Below, piece by piece: positions 34,817 through 46,743 of a stretch of 64,000 nt of DNA. Each line of letters begins with the position of its first letter. Position 1 is the stretch's first letter. The DNA lies in the NCBI GenBank assembly GCA_963682175.1, contig OY821790.1:12501-76500 (forward strand). Direction: 5' to 3'. The notes under the pieces were generated by a model. That model was not told the origin of the DNA, did no database searches, and worked only from the letters and a program-made list of their open reading frames with translations. Made by a program: the position numbers and the translations under genes. The DNA is from Triglochin maritima (lineage: Eukaryota; Streptophyta; Magnoliopsida; Alismatales; Juncaginaceae).

Positions 34817-35479
34817 ATATCCTAATGCATCAAGTTCAGGACAATTTTGGGAGCTTTCTTTTACTCTGCATCTCAACGGTTTTTTACATGCTAAACACAC
34901 GCAAAACCCACAAAACATTTTCTTTCGCAAACACATGAAGATTTTTGAAAGAATTGTGAAAATTTTAAAGCACTAGGCAAAGAAGACAAGTCACCCAAGG
35001 ATCATGGCAAGTAGATATATCGATATTAAATGCAGCACACTAACATGACCCTATCAATACACATAAAAGAAAACAAAATCAAAAGAAAAAGACTCGACTA
35101 TGTACACACGTAAAACACCCCCCACACACACCTACTTCATGCATTGTCCTCAATGAATGCGAGCAAAATACTACATGGATCTATGCATGAAAAAGGAAAG
35201 ATATCACCAACGTGAAGTACAAAGGGAAGCTCATGGTGATGTTGATGGACACTAACCCGAATTCCCTCAAAACCGAAGGGATACAAATACGTGAAAGAAA
35301 TGTGGCCCAAATACTCAAGGGTTGGAGCCCACAACAATCGATGCACACTAAAGGAGTTTTTTTACTAACAAAGATATTACAAACATGAAAACTCACCCAT
35401 TCATACAGGAACATGAATGGGTGAGTGCGAGAGAGGTTCATGAAGGAACATGACCTCCTCGACTTCGGTTGGTGCCCCT
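34817..35479 (-). other. Degenerate Athila 3'-internal fragment between two LTRs
   Basis: Around 35117-35165 it resembles the 3' non-coding region of Athila-A on the minus strand (compare 37650-37690, and the reverse complement of 58440-58490, with its conserved GGACAATGCAT). No coding region is supported. It separates the Athila-B LTR from the next, minus-strand Athila-A 3' LTR. Confidence 0.45.
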
Positions 35480-36641
35480 TGATGGGAATTTTATTTATAC
35501 CGCAAGTGCACAATGTCAATGAAGGCGTGGCAAGTATGGGTCGAACATAAGGAGGAAGAGATATTGTTATTTTTGTGATTTTCGATTAAGGAAAGAAAGA
35601 GAGAGAAATAAGATTGGTTTGAGATTTTTGGATTGTTAATTTTCTAAAGCAAGAACAACAAAAACAAACTAAGAATAAAGCAAATATGGATGAGAATCCA
35701 GCGGGTGGGAGTTTAGATATCGGGTATTGTTTAGAGAAATCTGAAACTTATAAGAAATCACATTCGTTATAAAGCATTACATGATAAATGACTCAACATA
35801 AACTCAAGTAATCAAAATATACTAACACGAAATTAAAATAATAACATCATTCTTCTTCTAGTCACCCTAAATCCGTCACCCCCACCCTTTGGAGAGAGTT
35901 AGAAACTCATGGATGGAGGGAAGGAGAAGGGGTCCTAGAGAAACTACAAAAGAAAACTAAAAACACAAATAAACGAACAGAATTTTATTGCTAAAGAATG
36001 GAAAAACAACCCCCTTTACAACATCGTTTCGGGGCTATTTATAGCCTATACAAGGGACCCAAGTATAAAATAGGAAATTACACGCGTCATGACACGACTG
36101 GACAAAATCCGGGGCCACGGATCAAAAGGGGTATGGCGTTTTTGCCGCAATTTGTATGTGATGTGCGGCAGAATCGCCGCAATTTTAGCTCTGATTGGAT
36201 TCGGATTTTTCCTATGTGTTTATGGTATGATTTAGCTGTCATTTGCGCGTCCGGATTGATTTCTTTCCTTTCTTTTGAGCTCCGAAATTATTTCTTCATA
36301 TATTTGGAGATCCAAATTAATTTTTCTCCAAAATAATATTTTGGTACTCGTAATTTGCAGTCGGGACCTCGACTTTTAGCAATTAAGTCCCTGGCCTTTT
36401 TGTAATTAGGTCTTTGAATGCTTTTATGCTTGGATGGACTTCAATTTGAAGCCCGATAATCTTGAACTTGGTCTTTATGACAGAAATGAGTGTTTTGCAC
36501 GCGTTTATGCTCGGGATATGGGTAATTTGCATTCAGGTCCCTGTATTCTGTAAATAAGATTAAACACATACCTTAGTAGCATTTATTAATATAAAGTTAA
36601 TCTAAATGAACGTCATATGATGCAATGTATGCAATGCATCA
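35480..36641 (-). repeat. Athila-A 3' LTR (minus strand)
   Basis: Bounded by TGATG and CATCA; aligns with the plus-strand LTR at 38501 onward, including the region that the CACTA element interrupts there. It contains paired GC-rich hairpins near 36125-36180. Confidence 0.85.
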
Positions 36642-37589
36642 AATACCCCCACACCTAGATTTTGCTAGTCCCTAGCAAAACAAAATATGAGAAAAAATGA
36701 AAACAGGGAAATCCTAACTCACTTTCGTAGGAATCACGGTTGCACTTAGCATGTGCAACAAGCCTTTAAACCCCTAAGTTTCCTTAGAGGACGAGTTTTG
36801 TCTCGTGATGGTTTTCAGTTGACACACCCACAATGTCTTAATTCAATATTTCATTAATAACTCTCAATATCTCCACCTTAACCTTATACATTTCACTTAG
36901 ATTTCTTGCATGCTCATTATATAAATCTAACTCATAAAAATTCTGACTTGGTCTTTGTTCCTCCAACATTCACACCACTAACCCTTCTACACATGTTATC
37001 ACTTAAATTATTTTGCACGCCTCCTCTGGTGGTGAAGTATCATTCGGAACAACCATGGCATGGATCATTCTTTTAACTTTGGGCCTTCAGTATCTTAAAG
37101 TATATTTTTTTCGTGATTCAACACATTTTCTTTTTTGACACTTTTACCCATTTTGCATTCGTGTAGCGAGTTTGGTCGATAATCCCGAGCTGGCAGACTC
37201 AAGTTACCGGGTTTTAAGATACCCCTACGGACCAGTGACTCAAAGGCTTGGGCTTTTGTAATCATTTTGCAAAATGTGTTTTCCTCACTTTATTCCTTTA
37301 TATATATATTTATTTATTTTCCTCAAGGCTTAATTGCTATTAGAAGTCCACACTTCCCAGTATATTTTCCTCAACATCTGCTTTTTATCAACCACTTCAA
37401 AGATTTGTTTCATCCAATTTAAGTTCATACATGTCTTAAAGGGTAATGGGTTATTTCTTTGGAACTTAGATTTATGTCATAGTTTCTACAAGCAGAACTA
37501 TATAATAAGGAACAAGAACTTAATGCAATTTGTACACGAGTTTTGGCAGTTCAATCTTAAGCTATGTCATGGAGCATTTTTTTTAACAT

Positions 37590-37632
<43 letters not shown>

Positions 37633-37689
37633 GATAGAAATATTAACACCCCCCACACCTAAATCATGTATTGTCCTCAATGTATGCAA

Positions 37690-38500
37690 AGATAAAGCAA
37701 ATGAACTTATTATCTGAGTCAACTTGCGGTAGAGGGATTGAATTTGCTCAGAGTCAACCATAGTCAGAACTGGATTGAATGTCACCATGTTGGTGCATGT
37801 ATCCAGTTGAATTGTTCCCCATGCTGCCCTGAGAGTCCTGTGGTAAAGATTCCACACCCCTCACATGTGTTGGTTCTCTTATTTGCTCGAGTGATGGTGG
37901 TTGGGTAGATGAATTACTCCTCTTTTTCTCACTTTCTTTTTGATTTTGTGATGATTTATTTGATTCAGAAATCTTATAGAGACGCGATCTCATCACAACA
38001 TCACTTTGATTGCATACTATTTCTGGTTCACTATCAACATGAAAGATATTAAATTCAGCTTTTAAGTTTCCAAAAGATAGTTGCATGAGCCCATTTCGAC
38101 AATTTATCAAAGTTTCAGAAGTGGCTAAAAAGGGTCTGCCTAGTATTACAGGGATTTGTCTCTTAGGATTGACAACAGGTTCAGTGTCTAGAACGACAAA
38201 ATCCACTGGGTAAATGAAATCACCAACCTTAATCAAAACATCCTCTACTATACCTCTTGGTTTCTTAACAGAGCAATCAGCAAATTGAAGGGTTGTCTTA
38301 GAGGATTTTAGTGGACCAAGGTTTTAGAGAGAGAACGGGAGTAGGTTAACACTAGCACCAAGGTCTAGAAGGGCTTTGTTAATAAAAGTATCTCCTATCG
38401 CATATGAAATTGTGGGACACCCAGGATCCTTATATTTTATAGGGGACGAGTTGGACAGAATAGAGCTTATGTTTGCAGTTAAGAATGCCTTCTTTGGTAC
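37690..38500 (-). pseudogene. Athila-A protease-region fragment (minus strand)
   Basis: The open segment 38236-37754 reads as an aspartic-protease C-terminal half (ILGRPFLATSETLINC region), closely matching 54000-54240. From 38236 to 38500 the preceding part, with a DLGAS-type active site, is recognisable but broken by frame changes. Downstream of the protease the sequence jumps to Ser/Gln-rich low-complexity residues and then to the 3' non-coding region, so all of RT, RNase H and integrase is deleted. Confidence 0.8.
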
Positions 38501-39634
38501 TGATGCATTGCATACATTGCATCATATGTCTTTCATTTAGATTATTTTTATATAAATAAATGCTACTAAGGTATTGTTTTGAGAAATTTTGCAGAATTCA
38601 GGAGTTACAATGCAATTTACCAATATTCGAGCTAAAACACGTGTAATGGACTCAAATAGATCACAAAGACCAATTAGCTAGAGACCCAAGCAAGTTGAAA
38701 TCCAAGTGATTGCATAAAAAGTCAGGGACCTGATCGCAAATTAGAAGGACTAAAAAGTTATTTTGGAGGAGTATTCAAGAAGAAATCAAATTCGGATCTT
38801 CAAAGATATGAAATAATTGATTTAGACGCGTGGATGCCAACTAGCACATACCAAAAACACACCCGCAAAATCACAAATTGATCTGGACCATCCATGCGGC
38901 GATTCCGCCGCATCTGACGGTCATTGTACGGCGGAAATGCCGCTCGGTTTGCGATCCATGCCTCCGAATTTCAACCGGTCGTGTCATAGCACGTGTCCTT
39001 CCTTATTCATACCTAGGGTTCCTTGTATCGGCTATAAATAGCCACGAAATTGTGTTGTGAAGGGAACTTTTTTGTATTTCCATTCTATAGCAATAAAATT
39101 CGGCCCATTTATTTCTCCCTTGTCTTTGTCTTTTGTAAGCTTAGTTTTAGATTAATATTTCATGTTCTTAATTCCAGTAGAGTAATTTAGTTGTTCTTTA
39201 TTCTTCCCTTAGAATAATTTGTTGCATGCTTAGAATACTTGCATTTGTTTTCGTAGATCGTAGTTTAGTATAATATCTTTTTTTTTTCGTAGTCTCTCGA
39301 TGATCTCCATGACCCCTTCTCCTCATCTTCTCCCCATGGGTTTCTAAAACCCTCCAAAGGGTGGGGTGATGGATTTAGGGTTAGAGAAGAGAGATCGTTT
39401 TTATTTTAATTTCTTGTTAGTGTTTTGATCATATGAGTTTTTGTTAAATCAATTATCATATGATGCTTAATATCTCACTTGATTTATAATAATTTTCGTG
39501 ATCTCTAATCTAACTCGAAGATTCATAACTCCCACCCACTGGACTCTCATCCATAGTTGTTTCTTCTTAGTTTTTGTTTTTGTTATTCTTGCTATAGAAA
39601 AAGTAAAAAATCCAAAAATCACAAACCAACCCTA
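38501..39634 (+). repeat. Athila-A 5' LTR, first part
   Basis: Starts TGATGCATTGC. It contains a hairpin pair at 38894-38943 and a TATAAATA box at 39033-39040. It is interrupted after the CTA at 39632-39634; the last 129 bp resume at 50411. Confidence 0.9.
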
Positions 39635-39657
39635 CACTAGTGCAGAATTGGCTTTAC

Positions 39658-39715
39658 TCGTCGCCCAATAGACGTCGGCCATTACAACTGCCGACGTCTA
39701 TTGTGGAGAGGATGA
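39658..39715 (+). repeat. CACTA left sub-terminal repeats, first part
   Basis: Inverted copies of ATAGACGTCGG and CCGACGTCTAT next to the left terminus. In En/Spm-type elements such sub-terminal repeats bind the regulatory transposase protein. They continue at 41283 after the solo LTR. Confidence 0.8.
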
Positions 39716-39722
39716 TTGACAT

Positions 39723-41273
39723 CATTTCATGCTTATATTTGTATCTTATATCCATTATCTTACACCTAAGCAATGCTACGTGACGAGTTTTATGTTTAGT
39801 TTTCAGAAATAAAGAGGTTTGAAGAGAAGAGCCATGAAAGGACCCAAAAGCTGGGAAAAAGGACTGAATGGTGAGATCTAGGGACCAAGATGCAATGGAG
39901 AAGGACCTGAATGTAAGACAGAAGGACCTAAGAGCAAAACAGAATACTCCACACCATCATGGGGAGTATTTTACCAATTCTATTCGGGTCGGAGCTCCAA
40001 CAAGTCGAGTAACCGCATCAAAGACCAACAATACCAGAAAGCAAAGCCGACAACAAATTCCAACACGATCCGACAATTTTGGACCGCCAATTGGCGGTCT
40101 TGGACCGCTAATTGGCGGTCCATATTGCTCAGGATCCGTCGAAATTTCTTCTGGACTTGTATTAATGTTCGTTTAGGCTATTTTTGGTATTGGTTTAGTC
40201 CCACATCGGGGGATTGTCCCCGATTAGCTTTTCCCATGCTTATAAATAGAACTCTTCACCTTCCATTGTAATTACCCATTGTTTGGTGGCATTCTCTCTA
40301 CTAAGGAGTGAGCCTTGAAGCAATAACTCAAGGTGGAGAAGGATGCTACCTTCAATGTGAGTCATTGTTAATAAAAGTTTATTTGTTTCTTTTAATCTTG
40401 TTTTGTTATGTTGTTTGTTTTGTGTGGGTTGTTTTACTTTGTTTAATTTCTTGTTTAGTAATTTTAGTATCTTAGTTAAATGTTTTCTTTACTTAGTCTA
40501 ATCAGTAGTGTAATGAGTAGTGAGTAGTTTCATCCCCATTTGGGGGGTGGAGAAATATGTGATATAATCATGTAGTGTATTAAGTGTGTGTTATTTTTAT
40601 CCCTTGAGCTTTATATGATTTCCATAACCATCTAATGGGTTTCCACTCTTATCTTTGATATGCTAATGCTCTTGAATGAAGCTTAGCTTATGCTTTGATT
40701 AGTGGACCTATTTTATGGGGAATGATAAGGTTAGGATATGGATGAAGTTAATGTTGGAAACACAATTTGTAGTGTATGAACTCTTGTTGCCTTTTCCTTA
40801 GCTAATGTCTTGTATGTTTTAATGATGTAGTCATCTTAATTCATGTGGAGGCATAGTAGGGTATAGTCTTTATACTTGAGTTCATGTAGCTTCATTCCAA
40901 TCATTGTCTTGTATGTTTTAATGATGTAGTCTTATCTTAATTCATGTAGAGGCAAGATTGGATGTAGTTTTATGATTTCATGCACTACATGTTGTGAGGA
41001 GCTTAATTGAACACACACACACACACACTTCTTTATGTTCACATTATTTCTCTACCCCCTTTGGGGTTTAGTTTTATTGCTTATCTTCATTTCCTTTTGC
41101 ATTCTAGTTTAGCATTGTACTGTAGTTTAGTGTAACCAATCCTTTTCTCCTTTCTTTACCCCTTGCCTTCGCACGAACCAAGTGTCGACACACCTCCCAG
41201 TGGACGACCCGTATTTGCCACCGCTTCAACGCGGCCGTGCACTTGCGGTAGAAATATAAAACGAGATCAATCA
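39723..41273 (+). mobile_element. Solo Athila-B LTR inside the CACTA element
   Basis: 1,551 bp, TGATTG...CAATCA, with a perfect 5-bp target duplication GAGGA (39718-39722 and 41274-41278). TATAAATA lies at 40241-40248. A hairpin pair lies at 40082-40099 and 40102-40121. The exact target duplication shows insertion followed by LTR-LTR recombination. Confidence 0.95.
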
Positions 41274-41282
41274 GAGGACAGC

Positions 41283-41545
41283 ATAGACGTCGACTGAAAT
41301 GGAAGCCGACGTCTATGTGACACTATAGACGTCGTCTGTAGGAATAACACATTTAACCGACGTCTATAGTGTATAGACGTCGACCTTTAGACGTCGGTGT
41401 TTTAGTACCTTGTGAATCCGACGTCTATAGGGTATAGACGTCGGACTATAGACGTCAGAGGTAATGTAAGACCGACGTCTATAGTCTATCCACATAGACG
41501 TCGAGGTATAGACGTCGGTGTTATGGAACATCCGACGTATATAGG
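41283..41545 (+). repeat. CACTA left sub-terminal repeats, second part
   Basis: Around a dozen direct and inverted copies of the ATAGACGTCGG motif, arranged largely as alternating forward and reverse pairs. Confidence 0.85.
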
Positions 41546-43443
41546 TCTTAAAGAAATCGGACAAACGCGTTTTCTTTCATTCTTTTCAGTCGAAACCCAC
41601 CCAAACCCTAGCCGTCCCGCGACCGAACTCTCCTCCGCGACCATCCTCCGACCGATCCGCACCGTCTCCGGCACCGCAGCGAGCTCCCAAGCGCTCCTCC
41701 ACTTCTCCGGCCCTCTTCTCCTTCTTCCTCCGTCTTCCTCCGTCTCTCTCCACATGTAGGTTTTAAGTTCGTTTTTTCTTGTTTTAAGTTCATCTTTCTC
41801 CACATATTCTCTCTAACTTAGCCTCCTCCGCATGTAGCTTCATCGTGTCGTTTACAGCCGTCTCCTCCGCGACGTCTTCGGGAAACACAAAGAGCTCCTC
41901 CGGCAATACAACTTTTCCCTCCTCTGGTTCGTGCTCAATTTTAGATTCTTAATTTAGGATTAGTTTAGACCAAGAATCCAACGCCAAATTAGGGTTAGTG
42001 CAAATATTGGTTAGATAACGATTCAATGTGGATGTACACTCTTGACATGTAGACGTGATAAACAACTTCTTCTCGGAGTTTTTTTGCATGTGTGTTATGT
42101 GTTGATATTTGATAAACATATTCATTGGATTGATTTAGTTTGGATTGAGTTGGGTTGGTTGGATGATTTAACCAAACTTTGTTTTCATTGGATTGATTTG
42201 GTTTGGATTATGTTAAGAATTTGGTTTGGATTGAGTAGAGAAATACATAATGTGAATGTGATTAGATAACTAGATATTAGGATTTGAATAAAATTTAAGT
42301 GGATAACTAGATGTGAATGTGATTAGATACCTAGATATTAGGATTTTCTTGTTGATTTCAGGATTTGAAGAATTTTACATATTAAATTTTAAGTGGAGGT
42401 TCTGCCAAAATTTCAATAAAATTTTATTCCCAATTATTATTAATAACATGATAGTTTGTGTTTAAAATGTTTTTCTGTCAATTCAAGTAATTAGTTTTAA
42501 TACTTGATTTTAATATTTTAAATGTTTATTGCCTTAATTTATTGAATTTTTAATATTATGATAATAACTCATTGCCCCCCTTAAACAACTTGGCCTTTAA
42601 TAACCCAAAGCAAAAGATTAGACAATATTTGTTAAGTCATTCATCATATAGGATTTGCATGCATTGTATTTTCTATTATTTACGCTTTCTGTCGTAGATT
42701 GCTGGCGTAAGGTACGTACTATCTTTCACTCATCATTCATTAGAAAGCACGCATTAGTTAGTAGGACTTGCATTGTAACAAGAGTGAGGTGAGTGTTTGT
42801 TTGGTGTGTTGTTTGTTAGATTAAGGTATGAAAAACACTTAGGGGGCAGTCACCTATAGGAGATGAGGTGGGGGATTTCATCACCCTTTCCTTGGCCCAA
42901 AAACCACTTAATAAAAGAGCCTTAATAAAATCAATTAGACGTTGGCCCCTAGGATTTTCGGACGCATTAAGGAGAGGAAACCGTTTAAGACCGTTATGGC
43001 CTGAATGTCGTTGCCCATCTAGTCTCCCTGAGATTTTAGGAACCTCCGGGTTCTTGATTTCCTATAGATTAGTGGTCCTCGATGTTTAAGACCCTTTCGG
43101 CCTGAACGTCGTTGCCCATCTAGTCTCCCTGAGATATTAGGGACCTCCGGGTTCTTGATTTCCTACAGACTAGTGGTCCTCGGTGGGACCTCGAAGTTAG
43201 GCGTCGTCTATTACTAAGGACCTATAGTGGACTTTAGGTTTGTTTTGGCCTTGATTGTTTAGTTAGATTTCTAACCTTCCTTATTCCACGCTAGATTAAG
43301 GACTTCATCTCTTCTCCTCTGAGTCATTCTTTTCTCATCTTAATGTCTCCGAATCTTCTCATCTACGTACACATTCTTTTAAATTAAAATTTTATTTATG
43401 TTCTGCAATAATAACTATCATTTTTGCCTCTGTTTAGATTGAA
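41546..43443 (+). promoter_or_regulatory. CACTA upstream region with an Athila-B-like leader segment
   Basis: 41580-41760 is C/T-rich and looks like a transcribed 5' leader. 42700-43440 is homologous to the Athila leader (reverse complement of about 32300-32900, and 51060-51760), with an AGGTACGTA donor-like site near 42711 and an internal ~116-bp direct repeat (42970-43200). A TTTAG acceptor at 43436-43440 precedes the transposase ATG. I see no coding sequence. It probably forms the promoter and first intron of the transposase gene. Confidence 0.5.
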
Positions 43444-46400
43444 ATGGATCGAGAGTGGATAGTTTCAAACAGATTGAGTGATGAATATGAGAACGGAGTG
43501 AATATGTTCTTAGAGGTTGCCAAAAAACATTCTAAGAAAATGAAAGACAGCGACATGGCGTATTGTCCGTGCAATAAGTGTCATAATATGTCAGTGTTGA
43601 CTTTTCGGAAAATGAAAGATCATTTGTTTGAGAAAGGTTTCGACCCAAATTACAGACGGTGGATATGGCACGGCGAAAATGAATCATGTAGTCGTTCCAA
43701 GAATGATGGAGAAGATGTTAGTGTGGAAGATCACTTAGAGGAAATGGTTCAGGATATGGCTGAAAAGTTTTCGTCCAACCCCGATTTACTTGGTAATTTG
43801 TTGAGTGACAATGAGAAGCCGTTGTATAAGAATTGTACCAAATTCACTAGATTGTCAGCGGTGTTGAAGTTGTACAATTTAAAAGCTGGAAATGGTTGGT
43901 CCGATGTGAGTTTCACATCAATGTTGAAGTTAGTGAAAGAGATGCTTCCAGATGACAATGAGTTGCCAGATAGAACTTATGATGCAAAGAAAGTGTTGTG
44001 CCCCATGGGAATGGAATATAGGAAGATACACGCATGCCCGAACGATTGTATATTGTATATGGGTGAGTTTGAAAACTTACATTCTTGTCCCAGGTGTAAT
44101 GTGTCAAGATACAAAATGAAACGTAGTGGACCAAACCACAATGAAGAGGCTGATGAGATGAAAATCAAAGGACCTCCTGCTAAGATTTTGTGGTATCTTC
44201 CGATAATACCAAGGCTTAAACGTTTGTTTGCGGGTAAAGAGGATTCCAAGAACATGACATGGCATGCTGATCGTGAGAAACCAAATGATCAGTTGCTACG
44301 TCACCCTGTAGATTCACCTCAGTGGAAAAAAATAAATGTCGACTTTCCTGTGTTTGGTGAAGAATCGAGGAATGTACGACTTGGGCTCTGTACTGACGGA
44401 ATGAATCCTTTTGGTAGTTTGAGTAGCATTCACAGTTCTTGGCCCGTTCTGCTTGTAATTTACAATCTGCCCCCGTGGTTATGCATGAAACGCAAATATA
44501 TCATGTTGTCCTTAATGATTTTTGGTCCGAAACAACCTGGAAACGACATCGATGTGTATTTAAGACCTTTAATTGATGACCTAAAGAAATTGTGGGGTGA
44601 CGGAGAGTCAGTTTTTGATTCTTATCGTCAGGAGTCGTTCGTAATGCGGGCAATGATATTTTGCACGATTAATGACTTTCCAGCTTATGGTAATCTGTCT
44701 GGATATTCAGTTAAAGGTCATAAAGCTTGTCCAATTTGCGAGGAAAATACATGTTCTTTGCAACTAGTTAATGGTTCTAAGACTGTCTATCTCGGTCATC
44801 GGAGATTTTTGCCGAACTCTCATCCTTATCATAGGTTGAAGAAAGCATTTAACGGAAAACAGGAGTTTCAGAATCCGCCAGTTGAAATCAGCGTCGAAAA
44901 GGTGTATGAACGTGTAAGGAACATTGAATGTGAATTTGGAAAACCGTACAAACGAGCAAACGACAAAAGTAGTTGGAAAAAAAATCAATATTTTTTGATC
45001 TCCCTTACTGGAAAACTTTAGAAGTTAGACATTGTATTGATGTGATGCACGTAGAGAAAAATGTTTGTGATAGTCTTGTTGGCACTCTGTTCAACATACC
45101 TGGTAAAACCAAAGATGGATATAATGCAAGACTTGATCTTGTTGATATTGGTATACGAGCAATGTTGGCACCAGAGAAGAAAGGAGATCGGAATTACTTA
45201 CCTCCAGCTAGTTATACATTGTCTTGAAAGGAGAAAAAAATTCTCTGTCAGTGTTTGCACGATGTAAGGGTTCCACAAGGTTATTCTTCAAATATCAGTA
45301 ATCTTGTTGTTATGAAGGATTTGAAACTTGTGGGGATGAAGTCTCACGATTGTCATACTTTAATGCAGCAGTTGTTACCTGTAGCACTGAGATCCATATT
45401 ACCGAAAGATGTTAGACAAGCAATAATAAAGTTGTGTTCGTTTTTCAATAAGATTTGCAGTAAGGTGGTCGATCCTGTGCAGTTAGACAAGTTACAGAAT
45501 GAAATTGTGGTCACATTATGTCAGTTGGAGATGTTCTTCCCCCCGGCTTTTTTCAACATTATGATTCATCTTGTTATTCATTTGGTTAGAGAAGTTAAAT
45601 TGTGCGGACCAGTTTTCTTAAGGTGGATGTATCCTTTCGAGCGTTATATGAAAGTGTTGAAAGGTTATTGCAAAAATCGTCAAAGACCAGATGCTAGTAT
45701 TGTTGAAGGATACATAGCTGAGGAGGTTATCGAGTTTTGCACTGGATACCTAGCAAACACCAAAACTGTTGGACTTCCGAAGAATCGTCATGATAATCGT
45801 GTCGATGGTAAAGGGACACGGGGGATGAAAATGTTAAATCCAAATGGCGATGACTTAATGACAGCATATTTTTATGTGTTGTGCAATTCGAATGAAGTTC
45901 AACCATACCTAAATGAACACATGAAGTTTCTAAAGGAAAGAAATCCTTTGTGGAGTGATCAACAAGTAATTAATAGTCACAATAAGAATTTCATCTCTTG
46001 GTTCAAAAATCTAGCATACAAGCGTGATGTTTCTGAGACAATACAGTGGTTGGCTTACGGTCCGCATTCTGTTGTTATAAGTTACAGTGGTTATGATATC
46101 AATGGATATTCTTTCTACACAGTTTGTGAAGATGCGAAAAGTGCTGTTCAGAACAGTGGCGTCACCTTAATAGTAGAGTCTTTGCATGTGTCTAGTTATA
46201 AAGACAAGAATCCTGTATACGCCGACATGTCCTATTACGGTGTAATTGAAGATATATGGGAGCTAGACTTTGTTAAATTCAAAGTACCTATATTTAGATG
46301 CAAGTGGGCTGATAATAAAACAGGAGTTCGAGTGGATGACTATGGCTTCACTTTAATTGATTTTTCAAAACAAGGGTATAAAGGAGAACCTTTTATTCTA

Positions 46401-46673
46401 GCTTCCCAAGCGAAACAAGTCTTCTATGTGGCTGATTCGTGTGATAAGAAATGAGCAGTAATTTTGGAAGGGAAGAAAAAAATTGTATCAGATGATAGTC
46501 TGATCGAGTATGAAGAAACACCACCTTTCTCTAAGCAAGCACCTGAGTTGAACTCAGTAGATGAAGAAATAAATGTTGAGACTTGTATGTTTAGAGATGA
46601 CCACGGTGAAGGTATATGGATTGAAAATCCATTAAGGAAAAAAAAAAGTAAAGGTGCAAATTTTCTGTTGTAA
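43444..46673 (+). pseudogene. CACTA TNPD/Tnp2-type transposase (broken)
   Basis: From ATG 43444: the transposase-associated N-terminal domain (residues 1-80, with CPCNKCHN), then the Tnp2 catalytic region. Next come a DUF4218-like part (LVIHLVREV ... WMYPFERYM) and a DUF4216-like C-terminal part. Three lesions are visible: a frameshift in an A run near 44980, a TGA at 45225-45227 and a TGA at 46452-46454. After the last, the family's usual C-terminus continues in the same frame to 46673. In related proteins the position of the 46452 stop is normally Trp. Apart from these the ~1,070-codon length is normal for the family, so this is a recently inactivated transposase. Confidence 0.9.
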
Positions 46674-46743
46674 CACATTGTAATAGACATTTAATCCATG
46701 TCTTTACCTTATTTAATTACTTGAATTTATCTTTTATAGTATA

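Larger units (their letters stand above)
35480..38500 (-). mobile_element. Athila-A element on the minus strand, internally deleted
   Basis: The 3' LTR (35480-36641, 1,162 bp, TGATG...CATCA) is followed on its right by the purine tract and ~1 kb of 3' non-coding region homologous to 58500-59437. A (TAGA)n microsatellite follows (37590-37637), then part of a protease region. RT, integrase and downstream ORF are missing. It is cut at 38500 by insertion of the plus-strand Athila-A element. Confidence 0.85.

Noticed and set aside
37590..37637. (TAGA)n repeat in the minus-strand Athila.
   Set aside because: Ordinary microsatellite; not a regulatory array.
41364..41803. Overlapping ORFs on both strands near the CACTA left end.
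   Set aside because: Sub-terminal repeats and a C/T-rich leader; no family resemblance.
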